Shown piece after piece: positions 57,232 through 64,000 of a stretch of 64,000 bases of DNA (position 1 is the first letter of the stretch; the number at the start of each line of letters is the position of its first letter). The notes under the pieces were generated by a model, which was given only the letters and a program-made list of their open reading frames with translations, was not told the origin of the DNA and did no database searches. The position numbers and the translations under genes are program-made. The DNA is from Diphasiastrum complanatum (taxonomy: Eukaryota; Streptophyta; Lycopodiopsida; Lycopodiales; Lycopodiaceae): positions 1 through 64,000 of the forward strand of contig MU831828.1 in NCBI GenBank assembly GCA_029204225.1, read 5' to 3'.

Positions 57232-58605
57232 ATGGATGCCTTTGATGTGATTTTGGGCCTCCCTTGGTTAAATGAACACTGTATCGCAGTTTTGGGTAGG
57301 AGCTCAAATTTGGTCCTCTTGGATTATAAGGGACAAATCTGCGTGACAAAAGCCCTGCCCGGAGGAAATGCTAAGGATACCGATATTGAACAAAATCTGG
57401 TTGCAGCATTAGTGATGAAAAGAATGGCGAAAGGGAAAAGGTCAAAGTGCTTTCTTTGCATCTGTCGAGAAGTCCCAAAAGGGAAAAGCGTGCGACAAGA
57501 AAACTTGCCAAAAGAAGTGACAGATCTGTTAGAAGAATTTAGCGATGTGTTCCCGGAGGAACTCCCACCTAAGCTACCTCCTCGAAGACCAGTGGACCAT
57601 AAAATTGAGTTGGTACCAGGAATAGAGCCAACTTCACGAGCACCCTACAAAATGTCACAAGAAGAGTTGGTGGAACTGAAACGACAACTTGGTGAATTAA
57701 TAGACCAAGGTTTTATTAGACCTAGCGCTTCACCTTTTGGAGCCCCAGTGTTGTTCGTGGAAAAGGCAGACAAAACTCTTCGAATGTGTGTGGATTATCG
57801 CATGCTTAACAAGAGTACCATCAAGAACAAGTACCCCATGCCTAGAATTGATGACCTATTCGACCAACTCAAACATGCCAAATACTTTAGCCGAATAGAT
57901 CTCAGATCTGGATATCATCAAATTCGAATAGCTAAAGGTGATGAGCACAAAACGGCATTTCGAACGCGGTACGGAAGTCACGAGTTCCTGGTGATGCCAT
58001 TCGGTCTAACAAACGCACCAGCCACTTTTTGCACGTTGATGAACAATATATTTCAAGACTGCCTGGATGAATTTGTCATTGTGTACATTGATGACATATT
58101 AGTATTTAGTCGGAACCTTAAAGATCACATTCAACATTTAAGGACGGTTCTCCAACGACTGAGGAGGAACTGCTTGTTCGCGAAAAGAGAGAAATGTGAG
58201 TTTGTGGTGGAGGAAGTTGACTTCCTGGGACATGTTATAGGCCACGGACGGATTCGAATGGATCCTAAGAAGATCAAGGCTATCTTGGATTGGCTAGCAC
58301 CTAAAACTGTTCATGGCATCAAATCCTTTGTGGGCTTATGTAACTTTTACAGGAGATTCATTGAGGCATTTAGCAAAATTGCGGCACCACTGTTGGAGCA
58401 GACTAAGACTCATCTGAAGATGACATGGACACCGGAATGTGAAGCAGCGTTCCAAGAACTAAAGCGACGGATCACTCAAGAACCCATCCTTGCCTTACCG
58501 GACTTTAGCAAACCTTTTGAAATACATACAGATGCGTCGAACTTTGCTATTGGGGCCGTGCTGATGCAAGACGGAAAACCTGTTCATATTTTTCAAAGAA
58601 ATTGA
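57232..58605 (+). pseudogene. Gypsy B-2 protease end, reverse transcriptase and RNase H start
   Basis: 457 codons. The end of the protease is followed by the RT domain: [14 protein letters not shown], the catalytic aspartate in [12 protein letters not shown] (about residue 223), the fingers and palm motif [12 protein letters not shown], and the catalytic VYIDDILVF (about 284-292). The RT thumb shows [15 protein letters not shown]. RNase H begins with [16 protein letters not shown] (about 434). The frame runs out at 58603-58605 by a frameshift; the missing RNase H part continues from 58602 in another frame. RT itself appears undamaged. Confidence 0.93.
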
Positions 58606-59357
58606 GTGACGTAGAGCGACGATGGCCAACTCATGAAAAAGAAATGGTCGCAGTAGTCCAAGCAGTGGAGCATTGGAGACATTATGTGGCAGGAAAACCC
58701 TTTAAGGCGTTCACTGATAATGTATCACTCAAGTACTTCTCATCCCAAGGTATGCTCACGCCAAAGCAAATGCGATGGCAAAACTTTCTCTCAAAATTCA
58801 ATATAGACATTTTACACACGGCGGGAAAGAACAATGTGGTGGCGGACGCACTAAGTAGACAGGAACACTTGATGGCAACAGTGACAACTCAGGTGACTGA
58901 CCTACTCCAAGAAATCAGAGAGAACTATGGTGTAGATGCGTTGGCGAAGGACTTAATGATCGAATTCCAGCTGGGAAAGCCTCATAAACATTTCACTTGG
59001 AAAGATCAAATGGTTGTTTATAAACAACGCAGAGTATATGTCCCAGACAACATCAACCTGAGGAAGAAAGTCTTGCGAGAATATCATGACGTACTAGCCG
59101 CCGGGCATCCAGGGGTGAATCGCATGTATGAACTTCTCAAAAGAGGCTTCTATTGGCCAAGTATGTGGGCAGACGTTGAATCCTATGTACAAACATGCCC
59201 GACATGTCAACAAGTGAAGGTGGAACCGCTAGCTCCGGCTGGACTACTCCAACCATTACCGGTACCAGCATACCCATGGGATTCGGTGAGCATGGATTTT
59301 ATTGTTCAACTACCACGGTGCCAAGGATTCGACTCAATTTATGTGGTGGTTGATCGC
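58602..59357 (+). pseudogene. Gypsy B-2 RNase H end and integrase N-terminus
   Basis: Continues RNase H with RWPTHEKEMVAVVQAVEHW, AFTDNVSLKYF and NVVADALSRQ, which supply the remaining acidic residues. The integrase zinc-binding domain follows (EYHDVLAAGHPGVNRM ... CPTCQQVK, an HHCC finger). The catalytic core begins with SMDFIVQLP and stops at YVVVDR, where foreign sequence enters near 59358. Confidence 0.92.
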
Positions 59358-59808
59358 TCTCGCCCTTCCAATACTAGCTTTTTGCACCAAAACCTGCTAA
59401 AACTGGATTAGATTAAAAAACAGATCAATGGCCTTGTACTTGACTCTAATACCATGTGAAAAGTATAGTGCTAAGGACCATAAATGGATCTTTGAATGAT
59501 CCACAAGGTGATTGTATGCTTGTTAAACAATCTATCAAAAATTAGTCATCAGAAAACAAGATCTAGTTTAGCAGCTTGATAGGAAACAAGTAGAGACAAT
59601 CAAAGCATTGATCAATTGATATAATCCAACTCCACACGTGTGGAAATAAGGCTGTAGTACGGCCTGTAGACAGTGTTTACAAAGTGCCAAAGCTGGGTTT
59701 CATTGGAAATCAAGAGTAATCACCATACAATGAGAGGAAACTCGAGTTTCTCCTTGAGGCTCCAAAAAGTTTCTATTTTCTCACTATGGAGAATGGGAAT
59801 ACATAGTA
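59358..59808 (-). mobile_element. Truncated LTR element inserted in the B-2 integrase
   Basis: About 450 bp unrelated to integrase replace roughly a dozen core codons. They contain GACTCTAATACCA (59442-59454), the complement of a tRNA-iMet-type primer site, directly followed by TGTGAAAAGTATAG. This is the arrangement seen at the 5' end of the minus-strand copia element at 29654. It is probably a 5' LTR piece with a little internal sequence. No clear target duplication was found. Confidence 0.7.
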
Positions 59809-60833
59809 AAACTAAAAGTTCAGTGACAGCTAAAGAAGTGGCAAGGTTATTTTTCAAATGTGTTTTCAAATACCACGGCCTGCCTAGAACGATTATTTCT
59901 GACCGAGACACCAAGTTCGTCGGAAAGTTTTGGACTTGTCTATTTCGCCTCGTGGAAACCGGATTGAATTTCAGTACTGCATATCATCCTCAGACTGATG
60001 GGCAAACAGAGCGAGTCAATCGACAGATTGAACAATATTTACGAAATTATGTCGCTTGGGACCAATCCGATTGGGTCAACTACTTGGATATTCTTGAGTT
60101 TGCACATAACAACCAAGTGAACAGATCTACTGGAAGGGCACCCTTCGAGATAAGCAATGGTCGGCTACCGATTGTTCCAAGCTCTTTTCTTACAGGCGTG
60201 CAGGAAACACCAGTACCCACTGTAGAGTAATTCATCAATGAGTGGCACACAAAGCTGACCGAGGTGAAGGCGTTTTTAGAGCAATCACAAAGGAGTATGG
60301 CAGCTGACGTAAACCCACATCGACGAGAACTGGAATTTGAGGAAGGTGATCAAGTATGGCTGAACACAAAGAACATTGCGCTACCAAAAGGTTTTTCTCA
60401 TAAGTTTGCTCGACCTTATGCGGGACCATATTATGTCACCAAGAAGATCAACCCAGTGGCTTATCGATTAGCGCTGCCATCCAGCTTGGATATACACAAT
60501 GTGTTTCATATCTCATTACTCAAACGGTACAAACCAGATGAGCGATTTGATCGGCAACACGAACTCCGTCACCCACCAATGACACTTGATGATACGAAGA
60601 GGCAGCTTGTACCAGAACAAATATTGACACATAGAAAGCGAACTGGCGTTCAACGTGAATATCTAGTGAAGTGGCTACGGGCTCCACTTATTGAGGCTTC
60701 TTGGGAGTACGAAAACAAACTTAAGGAGGGAGCCCCTGAAGTACTAGCAGATTATCTGCAGAAGAACCAACGCAATAGCCGTTTTCCCAGATCGGCACAC
60801 AAAGCACTACCTGGCGGCATGCCTTTCACATAA
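59809..60833 (+). pseudogene. Gypsy B-2 integrase core end and chromodomain
   Basis: The integrase core resumes with TKSSVTAKEVARLFFK, then the second aspartate in TIISDRDTKFVG and the glutamate in HPQTDGQTERVNRQIEQYL. An in-frame TAA at 60228-60230 interrupts it. The C-terminal domain follows (GPYYVTKKINPVAYRLALP, HNVFHISLLKRY), and a chromodomain-like end at about 60647-60770 with REYLVKWLRAPLIEASWEY. Such chromodomains direct integration to marked chromatin in chromoviruses. Confidence 0.92.
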
Positions 60834-61074
60834 ACATTCATGGCCATTCTGAAGTTCAAGGAACTTTCCGGTATTTTTCTTAAGTTTGCCAATAAATCAC
60901 TTGCAGCTTTACACAGGTTTTACGTAAGTGAACTTTATCTACACTTTTCTTGTGCTACTGCCAATGTATTTTGTAATTCCAAGTTGCTAAGGCCGGTGAA
61001 TTAAGCCCGTGCCATACGTCCTAGGTCTAGTTTGGCCCTGATGAGGACATCAGCTTTTTCAAACGAGGGGAGGA
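60834..61074 (+). promoter_or_regulatory. 3' untranslated region, hairpin and PPT of gypsy B-2
   Basis: Shares GCAGCTTTACACAGGTTTTA, GGCCGGTGAATTAAGCCCG and TTTGGCCCTGATGAGGACAT with gypsy B-1. CTGATGAGGACATCAG is at about 61039-61054, and the purine tract AAACGAGGGGAGGA ends at 61074. Confidence 0.85.
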
Positions 61075-61545
61075 TGTTGTAAAGCTGACTCGGGTGCACC
61101 CAACGTGCCCTGTAAGACTCTAAGGGGTGACACTCCCTAAGGTCCTAGAGCAAGTTAGAACGTCAAGGACTGAGCCTCCGACCTGTGGTGAGCCAGTCAA
61201 GTAGTCACAAGTCATGAGCTAGCTCTGGAGCTCGAGTCATGGCCTAGTCAGGAAGCAAGTTGATTCTGCCACCGGAACGGCTCCCAGGACCCATGTCCGG
61301 GAGCCAGACTGATTCTGCCAGGCTTAACCAGCAAAATAAAAACTAAGTCCCAAAAAGCGTGCTTTACCAGAAAGCACTATGTTTCAGAACAGAGGTGGTG
61401 CGCCGAATCACAGCAGAACTATAGGGGGAGTCCGGCAAACAGAAACTTGGGCAGCTCAACCAGCGCCAGGAATCCAGTCGCCAGGTCTCAGCTCCCTCTA
61501 CCAGCACGAGCCAGGCACAATGCCCAGCACGTGTTGGTGGCCCCG
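61075..61545 (+). repeat. 3' LTR-B of gypsy B-2, first part
   Basis: The first 471 bases of the LTR. It is interrupted after CCCCG (61541-61545) by a minus-strand LARD; the rest lies outside the window. Confidence 0.92.
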
Positions 61546-64000
61546 TGTAGCGCAGGCATCCCAAAGGGAGCCGGGAACCACGACTTAGCTTCCCAGCCTT
61601 CAACTCTTGCCATCCAAACCCACTTGACATACAAGCAGCCAACTCGCCAACAACGATCATACTTAACCAACTTGAAGTTCCGAAAACCAACATTGAGATC
61701 CAACCTGGCGCCATGCCCGATCGGGGGTCCCGACGTGGGTGACTTCCCTCCAAGCAAGCCGCCCGACATACATCAAACTTAACCAACTCGAAGCTTCGTT
61801 ACAAACGAGTAACATCCATTCCAAGCAAGCGGTCTGACTTACATCAGACTTAACCAACTGAAAGCTTCGTCACGAGCGCTGGAAGCCAACCTGGCGCCAC
61901 GCCAGACTGGACAGCCATAAACAGGTAACATCCACCAAAGCAAGCCATCCAACTCAGCCGACAGGTTAGAGCCCGTTCCCCAAGAGCTTAACCCATTCAC
62001 GTTCATGCAAGGAACACTCAGAACCACAAGCCGCGACAGATATGGAAACAACCAGTTCTTGGACCAAATGGTCCCGACAGCATACCGCTGGCGCCACAGA
62101 CCGAATGGTCCCGACGGCATACCGCTGGCGTCCCGGGATACGACCCTCAGCTATGTGCCAAATTAAAAATTTTGAAAGCGGCCTTACAACTGGCGCTTTT
62201 ACCGAACACTGAAACCCAGAAGGTAATCAGAGTCAGTTTGAGGAAAATCCCACTTTATTGATAAATCTGAGAAGGTTACATTTCAAGTGTGTGACCGACC
62301 CTAGTCTCCGGGGCGCTAGCATGCCAAGGCGAGAGCCATGACAACATTCCAGCAAGGGAGGCTGAGACTTGGTTGGAGCTCGCCCTGAGTCGCAACCCGC
62401 ACTCCCCTATAGTATTGGTGTGATTCGGCACCCCCCCTCATACCAAGCACTCTACCCAAGCTGGTAAAGCACGTTTTTCTCTCTCTAGGATTTTCTCTTT
62501 CTAGAAAGTCATTTTCTCTCTCTAGATTTTATTGATCCCCAGGCTTCCTTTAATCATGCCTAGATCGTGTGAGGTGATTGCACATCGATCTGAGCTCTCT
62601 GGACTTCGCTAGAACCGATCAAAGATTTTCAGCCATAGGAACTTGGCGCCGGCTGGATTCTGGTCACAGTGGCGCCGGGAGCGGCGCCGGCGCCGTTGGC
62701 GCCGGGAGCAGCAGGGGCGCTGCTGGCGCCAATGGCGCCGGAAGTAAAGCTTGTAAAGGTAGCTTTACAACATCCTCCCCACCTTTATAAAATCTGATGT
62801 CCTCATCAGATGTCAGATTAAAGTAAAGGTGTCTCCCAATTAAAATAACTATACATTTAAGCTACTTGGCACAGTACTCAATTTACTGGCCACTTTTTAT
62901 TAACATTGAAGCTGGCACACCACAAGTCGGAGGCTCAGCTCTTTGTACTGAAAAATTACATAACTTGAAAATATATCTTTGTCTGGGAAAAGCGTAGATT
63001 TGATATCGCTTTCGTAAAACCCGAGAACCTTATTAACTGGTGACAGAGGCCTTTCTTTGAAATGTTCGCCCCTGTCGCTTCTGACTTTCGACTTTGGAAC
63101 TCCTTTGAGCTCCTGATTTGTCCTTGATGCACTTTGTGTTGAGCTCCCTGAGCTCCAGATTTGTTCAGTTCCGCACAAGTATCAAGGCTCCCTGAGCCGA
63201 AGGATTTATCGTTTGATTGCACACTTTATGGTCCACTTCGTGCCTTGTTGCTTCTGCACCTTGATTTCTCTCTTTGTCCCAGCCTGATCTTGATACTTTT
63301 CCATCTTGGCTCTTTAAGGTAGGCAAAGATTGAGTACTCCGCAATGCACCTCTCACTTAGCTTGAAGTAGCTCTTTGAATCAGCCCAAATGTAACCATTG
63401 ACCTCGTGGAAAGCCAAAGGGTCGCACCAGTTTGATCCGCATCCGAACTATCTCTTCGCGTTTGTTTCAAGCACCATGTCCGTCGCGCAAAACTTGACTT
63501 TCACAATTCCATCACTGGTCAGTTGCCTCACAGTCAAAACAAGAAGTGTACATCGAGCTTGGCTTCAAGTAGCTCTCTTTGAATCAGACACATGCACCCA
63601 GAGTTTGCACTAGTCCGATCTCAACGCGAACTGTCCCTTAGCGTTCGTTCGAAATACCAAGTCTCTCATGCAAGACTCAACTTTCTCAGTTCCTTCATTG
63701 ATCAGCTGCCTTACACGTAACACAAGCCAGCGTACTCATATGTTTCCTCATCATTGCTGGTCCAGAGAAAGCCTATAACAAACTTTCCTTTCCACAACAA
63801 AAACTTGTCAACTTATTAGGTCCAAAGTTCGCCAGTCTCCTCGTGTGAGTATGGCTAGGTCACCTTGAATTTGCCCCCATTTTGATCAACTTTAATTCAA
63901 AATTTGCCCCAAGAGAGAGGTGTGTGTGATAGTTCCCCTCCACTTAATAAATCAGCTGATCGGACTTTAGAGTAGAGTTCTTCGGACAAAAAGCCTTTCC
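61546..64000 (-). mobile_element. LARD family A, copy 7 (runs off the window)
   Basis: The 3' LTR-A is 61546-62772 (1227 bp), then PPT complement TCCTCCCCACC and the internal domain up to the window end. Its internal domain shares private variants with copy 3 (for example TCCTCCCC instead of TCCACCCC at the PPT, and GATTGCACAC). Copies 3 and 7 therefore belong to one subfamily; copy 6 shares some of these variants. Confidence 0.9.

Larger units (their letters stand above)
39682..61545 (+). mobile_element. Gypsy B-2: chromovirus with protease-pol but no gag
   Basis: The 5' LTR-B is 39682-40382 plus 55991-56213 (919 bp without the duplicated GTTTC). The primer site is 56216-56231, the internal domain 56214-61074 and the 3' LTR-B starts at 61075, being cut at 61545 by a LARD. 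The order protease-RT-RNase H-integrase-chromodomain is that of Ty3/gypsy chromoviruses. Only a 734-bp leader lies between primer site and protease, so gag is missing. It inserted into an LTR-A (left flank TCAGA, 39677-39681); the right flank is outside the window. All coding segments are damaged. Confidence 0.92.

Overview
The window is nuclear DNA of a land plant with a large, repeat-rich genome. The evidence is layered LTR retrotransposons with tRNA-iMet-type primer sites, long GA/CT microsatellites, chromodomain-bearing Ty3/gypsy (chromovirus) and Ty1/copia remnants, and one gene of a plant-specific methyltransferase family. Nothing prokaryotic is present. I cannot name the species.

Most of the window is built from two related LTR families, called A and B here. 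LTR-A (about 1.19-1.25 kb, TGTTGTAAAGCTACC...GCGCTACA) flanks a 2.57-2.6 kb internal domain (3.19 kb in one copy) with no coding capacity, that is, a LARD (large retrotransposon derivative). LTR-B (about 0.92 kb, TGTTGTAAAGCTGAC...CGGCGCAACA) flanks gypsy coding elements. A and B share the primer site, a hairpin-rich leader, the TATA-like core, the poly(A) region and a hairpin beside the polypurine tract, so A looks like a parasite of B. The two B elements are reciprocal. B-1 (35427-39584) carries only gag and protease. B-2 (39682 to beyond 61545) carries protease, RT, RNase H, integrase and chromodomain but no gag. Their protease domains are clearly diverged although their LTRs and leaders are nearly alike. 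The set resembles a split (bipartite) retroelement with a third, non-coding satellite.

Layout: 1-793 and 6747 on, an old Athila/Tat-type gypsy remnant cut by LARD copy 1 (794-6741, duplication GACGC), which itself holds a solo LTR-B. 6.7-9.4 kb, non-coding DNA with microsatellites. 9.4-11.04 kb, a foldback hairpin and the only intact-looking gene, a membrane-anchored methyltransferase (10194-11036). 12376-23069, LARD copy 2 (duplication GTGTA) with LARD copy 3 nested inside it (13599-19221), the latter holding a poly(A) SINE-like insert and an expanded leader array. 25138-29930, a complete but broken copia element (duplication GAAAG). 29.9-35.4 kb, a long (TC)n tract, unrecognised gene-like fragments, a gag-like/LTR remnant and a copia RT/RNase H fragment. 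35.4-39.6 kb, gypsy B-1. 39682 to the window end, gypsy B-2, whose 5' LTR is split by a 15.6 kb block of LARDs (40383-55990, duplication GTTTC) and whose 3' LTR is split by another LARD (61546 on).

Almost every A or B insertion lies inside another A or B LTR, and two stacks of truncated LTR ends record repeated nesting followed by LTR-LTR recombination. All element coding regions carry lesions in these copies, so any mobility would depend on copies elsewhere.
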